Assembly: GCF_013393385.1 (NCBI RefSeq)
Contig: NZ_AP023239.1
Coordinates: 434,001-498,000 of the forward strand
Source: Paenibacillus sp. URB8-2
GTDB lineage: Bacteria > Bacillota > Bacilli > Paenibacillales > Paenibacillaceae
Reading direction: 5' to 3'
Length of the DNA: 64,000 nt
Position 1 is the stretch's first letter; every line of letters starts with the position of its first letter. The translations under genes were made by a program, and so were the position numbers. The notes beneath the pieces were generated by a model that saw only the letters and a program-made list of their open reading frames with translations, did not search any database and was not told the origin of the DNA. Shown one piece after another: positions 44,686-53,274 of the stretch.

Positions 44686-45552
44686 ATGAATGAAAGGGAC
44701 GGGAAGGGGCATTCCGCAGAGCATGGCCCTGACGCTATCGTGCTGAAGGACGTGTCATTCGGTTATGATCCGGAGAATCCGATCCTGCACGGCCTCTCGC
44801 TGCGCATTCCGCAGGGACAGTGGGTCAGCCTGGTCGGCGAGAGCGGCTCGGGCAAATCGACGCTGGTGAAGCTGCTGAACGCGCTGCTTCCCAAAAGCGC
44901 CGGAGAAATTACCGTGTGCGGCGAGAAGCTGAGCGAAGAAAGCATCTTAAGCATTCGCCGGACAATCGGTATGGTATTCCAGAATCCGGATAACCAGTTC
45001 GTCGGGGAAACGGTGGAGGAGGATATTCTGTTTGGTCTGGAAGGGTTGTGTCTGTCTCGGGAGGAGATGGACCGCCGTCTGCGGCTCTATGCCGGCAAGC
45101 TCGGGATTTCCGGTCTGCTGGCCAAGCACCCCGGGGAGCTGTCCGGAGGGCAGAAGCAGCGGGTCGCGATTGTCTCCATTCTTGCTATGGAGCCGGGCGT
45201 CGTCATCTTTGACGAGGCCTCTTCCATGTTGGACGAAGAGAGCAGGAACGGGCTGCTGGACATTTTGAGGGACATGCATGCCGAAGGGTATACGATTCTC
45301 ATGATTACGCATGATGCCGATGAAATCCTGGCCTCGCAGCGCGTGCTCGCGCTGTGCGGAGGCGGGCTGGCGGGGGATATGACGCCGGCTGAGCTGTTCC
45401 GCAGCCCCGGGCTGATGGAAGAGTGCCGCCTGCATGCGCCGTACGCCTGGGAGCTGAGCCGCGAGCTTGAAGTCCTGGGCCTTGCGATCGGCGTTCCCGC
45501 CAGTGAAAAGGAGTTAATAGAAACGCTATGGCCATTCAACTGCAGCAAGTAA
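44686..45552 (+). CDS. ecfA1: ECF transporter ATPase A1
   Basis: ATP-binding subunit of an energy-coupling-factor complex. Walker [11 protein letters not shown]-loop FQNPDNQFVGETVEEDILFG (the ECF-specific block), signature [11 protein letters not shown], Walker B VVIFDEASSMLDEESR and H-loop MITHDADE are all present. The C-terminal ECF extension fits the 289-residue length. I chose 44686 because gggagg is 8 bp away; the ATG at 44677 abuts it. Overlaps ecfA2 by 25 bp. Confidence 0.93.
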   Translation: MNERDGKGHSAEHGPDAIVLKDVSFGYDPENPILHGLSLRIPQGQWVSLVGESGSGKSTLVKLLNALLPKSAGEITVCGEKLSEESILSIRRTIGMVFQNPDNQFVGETVEEDILFGLEGLCLSREEMDRRLRLYAGKLGISGLLAKHPGELSGGQKQRVAIVSILAMEPGVVIFDEASSMLDEESRNGLLDILRDMHAEGYTILMITHDADEILASQRVLALCGGGLAGDMTPAELFRSPGLMEECRLHAPYAWELSRELEVLGLAIGVPASEKELIETLWPFNCSK

Positions 45553-46424
45553 GCTATACGTATTCGGAGCGGAGTCTGTGGCGGCAGACGGCGCTGCATG
45601 GAATTGATTTCGAACTTCCCCAAGGGACGATGGTCGGCATCGCCGGAGCCACCGGCTGCGGCAAATCGACGCTGCTTCAGCTGCTCAATGGGATCTTAAG
45701 GCCGACGCAGGGAACGGTGTCGGTTCTGGATATTACGCTCCGGGCTGGGGAGAAGACGCCCAAGCTGCTGCCGCTAAGGCGGCGTGTCGGGCTGGTCTTC
45801 CAATTTCCGGAGCAGCAGATGTTCGCGGAGACGGTGGAGAAAGATCTGTGCTTCGGCCCGCTCAACTTCGGCATGAGTCCGGATGAGGCGCTGGAACGCG
45901 CCCGCCAGGCGATGCTTGATATGGGGCTGGACCTTGCGCTGCTGGAACGCAATCCGTTCCGCCTAAGCGGTGGGCAAATGCGCAAGGCGGCCATCGCTTC
46001 GGTGCTGGCCGCCGATCCCGAGATTGTCGTGCTGGACGAGCCGACGGCCTCGCTGGACCCGGTCAGCCGCAAGGAACTGATCGGGCTGCTCACGCGTCTG
46101 TGCCGGGAACGCGGGCGGACCGTCATTATCGTCACACACCGGATGGACGAGCTTCTGCCCTATGCCGACCGCTGGGTCATTCTTGACCAGGGCCGGTCCG
46201 TCTTTCAGGGCAGCGTCCGGGAACTGGCGGCGGACCCGTCTTTGCTGACGCGCTGCGGTCTGGCGGTGCCGGACTCTCTGCGCTACTGGCGGGCGGTCGC
46301 GGACCGGCTGGGTCTTGAAGACGAAGAACCGAGGCTGACGCCGGAAGGCCTGGCGGAGCTTATTGTGTCGAGGAAAAGCGGTAGTTCCGGCCGGGTTGGC
46401 GAAAAGGGGACCGGCCATGAATGA
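45528..46424 (+). CDS. ecfA2: ECF transporter ATPase A2
   Basis: Second ATPase of the pair. Walker A GATGCGKST, Q-loop FQFPEQQMFAETVEKDLCFG, signature LSGGQMRKAAIASV (altered from QxQR), Walker B IVVLDEPTASLDP and H-loop VTHRMDE are present. The two ATPases form the heterodimeric motor. It overlaps the T-subunit gene by 8 bp, so all are translated together. Confidence 0.93.
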   Translation: MAIQLQQVSYTYSERSLWRQTALHGIDFELPQGTMVGIAGATGCGKSTLLQLLNGILRPTQGTVSVLDITLRAGEKTPKLLPLRRRVGLVFQFPEQQMFAETVEKDLCFGPLNFGMSPDEALERARQAMLDMGLDLALLERNPFRLSGGQMRKAAIASVLAADPEIVVLDEPTASLDPVSRKELIGLLTRLCRERGRTVIIVTHRMDELLPYADRWVILDQGRSVFQGSVRELAADPSLLTRCGLAVPDSLRYWRAVADRLGLEDEEPRLTPEGLAELIVSRKSGSSGRVGEKGTGHE

Positions 46425-47208
46425 TCGTTTGCTGCTCGGCAGAAGCATTGAGACCGGCTCCTGGGTGCATAAGCTGGACCCCCGGTCGAAACTCATCGGC
46501 ATGCTGCTGTACGTCGCCGCCATTTTGTTGTCCCGGTCCTGGCCAGCCATGGCGCTGCTTGCCGTATTCTCGGTGGTGGTGGCGGTTTCCACCCGGATTC
46601 CACTGCAATATTATTTGAAAGCGGCCAAGCCGCTTCGATATTTAATGCTGTTTATTTTTATCGTCCAGCTGCTGACGGTCAAGGAAGGGGCGGCGCTGCT
46701 GACCATCGGCTCTTTCTCCCTTCACGAGGCCGGACTCAGGCTTGGCGTGTTCGCTGTCATCCGCACGTTCCTGCTGGTCGCCTTTACCGCGCTGCTGACG
46801 TTCACAACTACTCCGGCCCGGTTGAACCAGGGCCTGGAGGGGATATTGTCGCCGCTCCGGTTCATTGGGCTTTCTCCGAGCCGCTTTACGCTGATGGTCA
46901 GCCTCGCCCTGCGGTTCATTCCGACCATTCTGGACGAGGTGCAGATTGTTCTGAAGGCGCAGGCCTCGCGCGGCGCCGATTTAAGCGAGCTGCCGTTTAA
47001 GGAGAAAGGCCGGATGCTGGTGACGCTGCTTGTTCCCGTCATTGCCGGAGCGTTCCGGCGTGCGCAGGACCTGGTCTATTCCATGGAAGCCCGGGGCTTC
47101 CGGATGGATGCTCCCCGTTCGCGTTATCACCGTCTGAGGTGGGGCTGGGCCGATACTTTTTTTATCGCTATGTTTATTATGCTGGGCATTGCAGCTGCCA
47201 TCCTGTGA
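46417..47208 (+). CDS. ecfT: ECF transporter T subunit (EcfT/FmnA-like)
   Basis: Membrane coupling subunit, 263 residues, linking the ATPases to S subunits. It has the family's SKLIGMLLYVAAILLSRSW, the two coupling helices with conserved Ala-Arg-Gly motifs (IVLKAQASRGAD and VYSMEARGF) and about five membrane segments. The start at 46417 follows aaagggga. Because the local S subunit is EetB-like, this T subunit plausibly plays the FmnA part in flavin export. It could also be the cell's general ECF T, shared by several vitamin importers. Confidence 0.9.
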   Translation: MNDRLLLGRSIETGSWVHKLDPRSKLIGMLLYVAAILLSRSWPAMALLAVFSVVVAVSTRIPLQYYLKAAKPLRYLMLFIFIVQLLTVKEGAALLTIGSFSLHEAGLRLGVFAVIRTFLLVAFTALLTFTTTPARLNQGLEGILSPLRFIGLSPSRFTLMVSLALRFIPTILDEVQIVLKAQASRGADLSELPFKEKGRMLVTLLVPVIAGAFRRAQDLVYSMEARGFRMDAPRSRYHRLRWGWADTFFIAMFIMLGIAAAIL

Positions 47209-47245
47209 ATAGGAAAGCACCAGGAGAGTCTAAGGAGGAACACGA

Positions 47246-49183
47246 ATGACGCGTTATTTTAACGGAAGAGAAATTGAACTGCTGGCTCCGGCCGGCACTT
47301 TTGAGATATTTAAAGAGGTTGTGCAATCCCGCTGCGATGCGGTCTATCTTGGCGGCCCCGTGCTGAATATGAGAATGATGCGTAAGGGCTACAATTTATC
47401 TCTGGAGGAGATTGCGGAGGCGCTGGACATCGCCCATGGTCTTGGCAAAAAGGTGTATATCACCGTCAACAACCTGTTCAGCGAACAGGAGATCGAAGAA
47501 GCCCGCGAATACCTGACTTATCTGGAGAGTGTCCGTCCGGACGCGCTGATCGTGCAGGATCTGGCGGTGCCGGAGCTGATTCGGGAAATGGGACTTACGC
47601 TGCCCATCCATGCTTCGGTTATGATGAATGTACATAATCTGGAGATGATCCACGCGCTGCACGAGCTTGGTGTAAGCCGCGTCGTCACCTCGCGGGAGAT
47701 GGATCTGCAGACGGCGAAGCTGCTGGGATCAGCAAGCGGAATGGAGCTGGAGTATTTCGTCCACGGCGACATGTGCTCCGTCCACGGCGCGAACTGCTAT
47801 TACAGCTCCCATGTGTTCGGGATGAGCAGTAACCGGGGCAAATGCATGAAGCCGTGCCGCTGGGATTACCGGATTAAAAAAGACGGCTACATCTTCCCTG
47901 CGGAATACCCGCTCGCGGTCAAGGATATGTTCATGTACGAGAATCTGCCCGAGCTGATCGAATCGGGAATCACCTCTTTCAAAATCGAAGGCCGCATGCG
48001 CGACAAAGATTTTATGGTCATGCTCGTCAACAGCTACGGCGAGGCAATTGACCGGTATATCGACGATCCTGCAGGTTTTGACCGGACGGTGGATTCGAAG
48101 CTGCTGTACAACAACCGCAAACGTGATTTCTCGACCGCTTATGCGTTCGGTAAGCCGGGACTCCGGAACATTAACCGGCGGTACGAAGGGACCGGCAAGT
48201 TCTACAGCACGGGCAAGGTGTTCAGTACGCCTACGGCGGAGCGCGAGCTGTCCGAAGAGCGTGTGGAGCAGCTGCGGGAACGGCTGGCGGCGGAGGGGAA
48301 TCGAGAACGTGAGCGGATGAAGCCCGAGCTTGCGGTACGCGTCAACAACATGGCGCAGGCCAAGGCCGCCCTGGAAGCAGGGGTGGAGCATCTGTATCTG
48401 TCCGGCGATGTCTACGAGCCCGACCGTCCGTTCACCAAGCGCGACCTTCTGGAACTGGGCGCGATCAAAGGGGAAACGAAGCTGGTTCTGGGACTGCCGC
48501 GAATGATGACGGAGCTGCATTTTGACCAATACGACCAGCTGCTGATTCATGGAGAACGTCTCCCGATTGACGGACTGCTCGCAACGAATCTTGGCGCAAT
48601 CCGCCGCTATAACAGAGCGGGATATCCGTTGATCGGTGACTCTAGCCTTAATATTTACAATACCCTTGCCGCCGGGCTGTACGCAGGGCTTGGACTTCAG
48701 CGGATTTCCGTATCGCCCGAAATGACGCTGGAGCATTTTGCTGCCTTTGCCCCCCGCTGCGCGCTGCCGCTGGAGATGGTGGTGCACGGCACGCCTGCGC
48801 TGATGTACATGGAGCATGATTTATATGAAAATACCGAAGTGATGGAACCGATCGGCGAGGAAGACAATCTCTATGTGGGCAATGACGTGCTTGTTCTGAT
48901 GACCGACAAAGGGGAAAATCCGGTGTACCGCGATCAGCATGGCCGCTGCCATCTGCTGTTCTCCAAAGAGCTGTGCTATTTGCCGATGCTGGAAGAACTG
49001 AATACAGCGGGCATTTCCTGTTTCCGCATCGAGGGAGCGACCTATTCACCGGAGCAGCTGCGCGCGATCCTGAATGCTTATCGGCACGCAATAAACGGCA
49101 GTTCCGGTTCCGGAGAAGGGACGGCAGAGGGCCTGCAGCCTTTCTATGCGGGCTATACACTGGGATCATTGCAATTCAATTAA
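47246..49183 (+). CDS. Double-length U32 'peptidase' family protein
   Basis: Residues about 8-330 are a U32 TIM-barrel with LLAPAGTFEIFKEVVQSRCDAVYLGG. The Fe-S cysteine set is read as GDMCSVHGANCYYSSH, then GKCMKPCRW. The second half (about 340-645) is a further U32-like barrel (AVRVNNMAQAKAALEAGVEHLY) without that cysteine set. Related cluster-bearing U32 proteins (RlhA, TrhP, UbiU/UbiV) hydroxylate RNA or quinones without oxygen using prephenate, rather than cutting peptides. It is 38 bp after ecfT with a strong site. In this context, beside prenyl and quinone genes, a quinone-type or tRNA hydroxylation role is possible. Confidence 0.85.
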   Translation: MTRYFNGREIELLAPAGTFEIFKEVVQSRCDAVYLGGPVLNMRMMRKGYNLSLEEIAEALDIAHGLGKKVYITVNNLFSEQEIEEAREYLTYLESVRPDALIVQDLAVPELIREMGLTLPIHASVMMNVHNLEMIHALHELGVSRVVTSREMDLQTAKLLGSASGMELEYFVHGDMCSVHGANCYYSSHVFGMSSNRGKCMKPCRWDYRIKKDGYIFPAEYPLAVKDMFMYENLPELIESGITSFKIEGRMRDKDFMVMLVNSYGEAIDRYIDDPAGFDRTVDSKLLYNNRKRDFSTAYAFGKPGLRNINRRYEGTGKFYSTGKVFSTPTAERELSEERVEQLRERLAAEGNRERERMKPELAVRVNNMAQAKAALEAGVEHLYLSGDVYEPDRPFTKRDLLELGAIKGETKLVLGLPRMMTELHFDQYDQLLIHGERLPIDGLLATNLGAIRRYNRAGYPLIGDSSLNIYNTLAAGLYAGLGLQRISVSPEMTLEHFAAFAPRCALPLEMVVHGTPALMYMEHDLYENTEVMEPIGEEDNLYVGNDVLVLMTDKGENPVYRDQHGRCHLLFSKELCYLPMLEELNTAGISCFRIEGATYSPEQLRAILNAYRHAINGSSGSGEGTAEGLQPFYAGYTLGSLQFN

Positions 49184-49245
49184 CGTTTGCGGAGCGCTCT
49201 GCGGCAAGTGATTGGACGGTGTTTTCAGAAAAAGGGGGACTGGAT

Positions 49246-50556
49246 ATGAACGAGAAGGAAATGATCGGCAGAGAGGCCGTCGCGGCCAAGCGCAAACAGT
49301 TTTTTTATCCCTGTACGCAGCATTTTTACCGGAATTCGCCGCAGCTTGTCCGCGGGTCGATGCAGCATGTCTATGACGAGAACGGCAAAGAATACACCGA
49401 TTTCTTCGCCGGGGTGTCGGTGGTCGCCTGCGGACACTGCAATCCGGCGATTACGGCGCGGACCATTCACCAGCTGCAGCAGCTGCAGCATACGACGACG
49501 GTGTATCTGACCCAGCCGAACGTTGATCTGGCGGAGAGGCTGGAGAAAGTGCTTCCCGGGGATTTAAGACGCACGTTCTTCGTGAACAGCGGCTCGGAGG
49601 CCAATGAGGGCGCGCTGCTGCTGGCAAGACTGCATACCGGACGCAAAGGATTTATTGCGCTGGAAAGCGGGCTGCACGGGCGGACCAATCTGACAATGAG
49701 CGTAACGGGGCTGTCCATGTGGCGGACCGATAAATATTTGGATGAGGATGTAACCTTTATCCGGCGTCCCTATGATCCCGAACTGACGCCGGAACAGGCC
49801 GCTGAGCGGTCTCTTGACGATCTGAAAAGGGTTCTTGAAGAAAAGGGAGAGACGATTGCCGCCCTGATCGCCGAACCGATCCAGGGCAACGGCGGGATGA
49901 TTATGCCGGAGCTTTCGTACTTTCGCTCGGTCAAGACGCTGCTGGAGCAGTACAGCGTCCTGCTGATTGCCGACGAGATCCAGACCGGCTTCGGGCGCAC
50001 GGGCGCCATGTTCGCCATGGAGCATTTCGGCGTCGTGCCGGATATCATCACGATGGCCAAGGCGCTCGGCAACGGCGTGCCGGTGGCCGCCTTTGCGGCC
50101 ACCGATGAAATCGCACGTTCCCTGAATACGCCGTCCGCCTCCACCTTCGGCGGAAATCCGGTGTCGGCGGCGACGGCGCTGGCTGTGCTCGATTACATCG
50201 AGGCGGAGCGGCTTCCCGAGCGGGCGGAGCGGCTGGGCGCGAAGCTGAAGGAAGGGCTTAAAGCCCTTCAGCGCCGCTATCCGGCGCACATCGCCGATGT
50301 GCGCGGAGCAGGGCTTATGCTGGGCGCCGAGCTGCGTGTCAGCGGAGCAGCAGAAAGCGCAGCCTTTACGGATGAAGTGCTCGAAGAAATGAAAGACCGG
50401 GGATATTTGATCGGGAAGAACGGAGTGGGCCGAAATGTATTGGCCTTCCAGCCGCCGCTTGTTATTATGGAAGAAGATATCGACGGTTTGCTTAAGGCGC
50501 TGGACGAGACGCTGTCCCATATTCTTGCAGGAACAGCGCTTTCTCAGGAAATGTAG
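49246..50556 (+). CDS. Class III PLP-dependent aminotransferase
   Basis: Fold-type I aminotransferase of 436 residues. The PLP lysine is in ITMAKALGNGVPVAAF, the Asp that binds the pyridine nitrogen in LLIADEIQTGFGRTG and NSGSEANEGALLLARLHTG the phosphate loop. It resembles alanine-glyoxylate aminotransferase 2 and the acetylornithine group; the substrate cannot be set from sequence. The start follows aaaggggg. It lies 62 bp after the U32 gene and 44 bp before ubiA, so all seem co-transcribed. It is not part of the known EET gene set. Confidence 0.88.
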   Translation: MNEKEMIGREAVAAKRKQFFYPCTQHFYRNSPQLVRGSMQHVYDENGKEYTDFFAGVSVVACGHCNPAITARTIHQLQQLQHTTTVYLTQPNVDLAERLEKVLPGDLRRTFFVNSGSEANEGALLLARLHTGRKGFIALESGLHGRTNLTMSVTGLSMWRTDKYLDEDVTFIRRPYDPELTPEQAAERSLDDLKRVLEEKGETIAALIAEPIQGNGGMIMPELSYFRSVKTLLEQYSVLLIADEIQTGFGRTGAMFAMEHFGVVPDIITMAKALGNGVPVAAFAATDEIARSLNTPSASTFGGNPVSAATALAVLDYIEAERLPERAERLGAKLKEGLKALQRRYPAHIADVRGAGLMLGAELRVSGAAESAAFTDEVLEEMKDRGYLIGKNGVGRNVLAFQPPLVIMEEDIDGLLKALDETLSHILAGTALSQEM

Positions 50557-50600
50557 CGCAGGGCCGGAAGCAACAAGAGAAAGAATGGGGAAGAAATGCT

Positions 50601-51485
50601 ATGGTCATTATTAATGCCTGCAAAATTGCGGCGCATAAACTCAAAATGTTCGGCGAGCTGGTCATGTTCTCGCATACGCTGTTCTCACTGCCTTTTGCCA
50701 TCATATCCATGGTATGGGCAGCCGGGGGCTGGCCTTCGGGCCGTATCATGCTGTGGGGGCTGATCGCCCTTATCGGCGCTCGCAACGGCGCCAATGCGTT
50801 CAATCGTCTGGTCGACCGAACCTTTGACGGCCAGAACCCGCGAACGGCACATCGGCATCTTCCGCAGCGTCTGCTGGCGGAGAAGGAAGTTGCCGTGTTC
50901 GTTGTCGTCAACTACGCGATTTTCATAGCCGCTTCGGGAATGCTGAATCTGCTGTGCCTGATCCTCTCGCCCGTGGCGATCGTATTGATCTCAACCTACT
51001 CCTATACCAAGCGCTTCACCTACCTCAGCCATCTGTATCTGGGCTTTGTTATCGCCTCGGCCCCGATCGGCGCGTGGTTTGCGGTAACCGGGCAAATCGC
51101 TTTTACGCCTTTTGTCATCGGTACGGTCGTCATGCTGTGGATTGCCGGCTTCGATATTATATACGGCACCCAGGATATCGAATTCGACCGCCGCGCCGGA
51201 CTGTGGTCCATTCCCAGCTACTTTGGACTGGAGAACGCGCTCCGCATTGCAAAGGCTCTGCATTTTATCATGATTATGCTGCTGCTCTTCCTGTATGTGT
51301 GGCGCGGACTGGGCTGGATATATCTTGTCGGCATCGGCATCGCCACCCTGCTTCTGATGACGGAGCACAACATCATCAAGCCGTCGAACCGGCGGCTGAT
51401 GAAGGTAGCCTCCTACAATCTGAACCAGGTGATCAGCTTGGTCATCTTAACTTGTACGCTGGTTGATTACTTCTATGTAAGCTGA
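50601..51485 (+). CDS. UbiA-family prenyltransferase (MqnP/DmkA-like)
   Basis: Nine-helix membrane enzyme that attaches a polyprenyl chain to an aromatic ring. The Mg-diphosphate motifs are NAFNRLVDRTFDGQNPRT (N-x3-D-x3-D) and DIIYGTQDIEFDRRAGLWSIP. The sequence is closer to the 4-hydroxybenzoate/MqnP branch than to MenA. With HepT-like and Ndh2-like genes facing it, it may build the demethylmenaquinone-type quinone of the EET chain (DmkA role in Listeria). 294 residues. A shared terminator separates it from hepT. Confidence 0.88.
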   Translation: MVIINACKIAAHKLKMFGELVMFSHTLFSLPFAIISMVWAAGGWPSGRIMLWGLIALIGARNGANAFNRLVDRTFDGQNPRTAHRHLPQRLLAEKEVAVFVVVNYAIFIAASGMLNLLCLILSPVAIVLISTYSYTKRFTYLSHLYLGFVIASAPIGAWFAVTGQIAFTPFVIGTVVMLWIAGFDIIYGTQDIEFDRRAGLWSIPSYFGLENALRIAKALHFIMIMLLLFLYVWRGLGWIYLVGIGIATLLLMTEHNIIKPSNRRLMKVASYNLNQVISLVILTCTLVDYFYVS

Positions 51486-51526
51486 GCCATCTATGCGTCC
51501 CGGTAGTCAAAAAGGAAAAGGAGAAT

Positions 51527-51566
51527 TAAAAAAGGCGGATACTCCATCGCAGGAGTATCCGCCTTT
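51527..51566. terminator. Bidirectional terminator between ubiA and hepT
   Basis: aaaaaggcggatactcc and ggagtatccgccttttt pair perfectly around a short loop between convergent genes. Confidence 0.9.
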
Positions 51567-51591
51567 TCGTATGATTTAATGCTTGGGAGGT

Positions 51592-52572
51592 TCAGCGGTC
51601 CCTTCCCGCAAAGAACGCAATCAGCGTCTCCAGATCGGCATGGGCCGGATAGGAGGACAACCGCTTCGCAATGACGGCCGCCTGCTCCAGATAATGGCGG
51701 CTCATTTCTTCCGTGCGGGCGAGCGCACCGCTGCCGGAGATGGCCGCCAGAGCTTCCTCGATGTCGGCTTCCGGAGATTCGGGGCCGACGCAGCGGATGC
51801 GCGCAGCAAGCTCGGGGTCCTGCAGCGCGTAAAGTACGGGAAGAGTGACCTGGCCGTGGCGCAGGTCACTGCCGGCAGGCTTGCCGAGCGTCTCTGACGA
51901 TTGGGTGAAGTCCAGCAGATCGTCCTGTATCTGAAAGGCGATGCCGAGCGCCTCGCCGAAAGCATACAAAGCGGCAGCCGTTTCCTCCGTGCATTCGGCC
52001 GACAGGGCTCCCACGCGAAGGCAGGTCGCCATCAGAAGAGCCGTTTTGTTGAGCGATTTCTCCAGATACTGCTCCAAGGTCAGATCGTAATCATAGGCGT
52101 GCTCCATCTGCTGGTATTCCCCAATGCACAGCTGGGCGGTGGCGATGGCCGACAGATCATGAACATATTGGTTTTTATCTCCCGCATGCTTGCCTAACAG
52201 CTCGATAACCCTTGCAGACATATAGTTGCCGATATGGACGGCTGAGAGAACCCCCGTCTGAGTATGCAGGGCGGGACTCCCGCGCCGCAGCTTGGCATCA
52301 TCAATGATATCGTCATGAACGAGCGAAGCCGCATGGATGAACTCGGCCGCAGCGGCCAACTGGAGCGTGCGGCGGCCCTGCCCCTTCCGGCCGAACCGGC
52401 TGCCGACAATCACCATAAGCGGGCGAAGCCGTTTGCCTCCGGAGCCGATAAGCTCCAGCACGCCTTTCGCCAGCGGTGATCCGCCGGGCACATCCTTGTC
52501 GCGCGTTACTAGACGTTCGATTTCAAGGTTAACTGTCGAAATGTCGATATTCAAGGCTTCGTGCAGCTTCAT
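51592..52572 (-). CDS. hepT: Polyprenyl diphosphate synthase, HepT/DmkB-like
   Basis: Long-chain trans-prenyl diphosphate synthase. The first Asp-rich motif is HDDIIDDAKLRRG, the second QIQDDLLDF, and GGKRLRPL binds IPP; chain-length residues before the first motif are small (AAEFIHAASLV), allowing long products. 326 residues. It starts 7 bp after the HepS-like gene. In Bacillus, menG sits between hepS and hepT; here it is missing, which fits a dedicated EET-quinone chain enzyme or a menG located elsewhere. Confidence 0.9.
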   Translation of the reverse strand: MKLHEALNIDISTVNLEIERLVTRDKDVPGGSPLAKGVLELIGSGGKRLRPLMVIVGSRFGRKGQGRRTLQLAAAAEFIHAASLVHDDIIDDAKLRRGSPALHTQTGVLSAVHIGNYMSARVIELLGKHAGDKNQYVHDLSAIATAQLCIGEYQQMEHAYDYDLTLEQYLEKSLNKTALLMATCLRVGALSAECTEETAAALYAFGEALGIAFQIQDDLLDFTQSSETLGKPAGSDLRHGQVTLPVLYALQDPELAARIRCVGPESPEADIEEALAAISGSGALARTEEMSRHYLEQAAVIAKRLSSYPAHADLETLIAFFAGRDR

Positions 52573-52579
52573 GTTGGTG

Positions 52580-53041
52580 CTATCCCACCTGTTCTATCGC
52601 TTTTTCCGAACGACGCTTTTTTTTAAATTCGGCATTCAGGAATTGTCCGATTAGGGTAATGAGATCCAGTTCGGCATAGTCTCCGTTAGCTATTCTGATC
52701 TGCTGCTGCTTAATAAAAGGAGCCAGAAAGACCACGGCATCCAGTTCACGGTGCTTTATGGCGAACTGAAGGTAAAAGCTATATAAATAATCTCCGTCGA
52801 GCACATTGCGGATCAAATCAGGATGATTCGCGGAGCATTCCATATGCCGGCGGGCGGCCTGCACAAGAATAATATAAATGCCCATGAAGTGCAGTTTACG
52901 GCTGTATTCCAGGTTATAGCCTTCCATTACCGAGAGCAGACCTTCGCCTTCCGCCGGAGAGAAAGGAAGCTGAATTCCGGCGATGGGCGACAATTCAGCC
53001 TGGAGCAGCCGAAGAGTATCTCCAATGAGTTGTCTGTCCAC
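52580..53041 (-). CDS. Short HepS-like heptaprenyl diphosphate synthase component I
   Basis: The 153-residue helical protein carries LDGDYLYSFYLQFAIKHRELD and VVFLAPFIKQQQIRI, comparable to HepS LAGDYFSGLYYSLL... AINEINEHKIRLY. HepS has about 250 residues, so this is a short, divergent form. HepS subunits pair with HepT to make the active synthase, and the gene directly precedes hepT. The GTG start at 53041 has aaggagag seven bases upstream. The call rests on that motif and on position. Confidence 0.7.
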   Translation of the reverse strand: MDRQLIGDTLRLLQAELSPIAGIQLPFSPAEGEGLLSVMEGYNLEYSRKLHFMGIYIILVQAARRHMECSANHPDLIRNVLDGDYLYSFYLQFAIKHRELDAVVFLAPFIKQQQIRIANGDYAELDLITLIGQFLNAEFKKKRRSEKAIEQVG

Positions 53042-53118
53042 AAGATTCTCTCCTTCTTGTCGGTTTTGCGGAAGCAGTCAAACGCCTGGATCATCCTTAC
53101 AAAACCTCTCTTAAATAA

Positions 53119-53151
53119 GGAGAGTAATGTGCCGAAAGGACACATTACTCC
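53119..53151 (-). terminator. Hairpin between ndh2 and the hepS-like gene
   Basis: ggagagtaatgtg and cacattactcc pair around a ccgaaagga loop. A modest T-rich tail follows on the minus strand. It may end part of the ndh2 transcript. The 53042-53274 gap holds no gene. Confidence 0.55.
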
Positions 53152-53274
53152 ATAAAGTTTGTTATTAAGCTTGTATAAATCAACATAAAAAACACATAGA
53201 TGACTTTTATTATTACTTTAAGGAATTGCTATTTGGGTAAGGCGGGATTGCCTGGACTGATTAAATCAACTGCT

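Noticed and set aside
46417..47208. Calling the ECF module a cobalt or biotin importer
   Set aside because: The only S subunit in the operon is of the Gx/EetB type; no CbiM, BioY or similar S subunit is adjacent.
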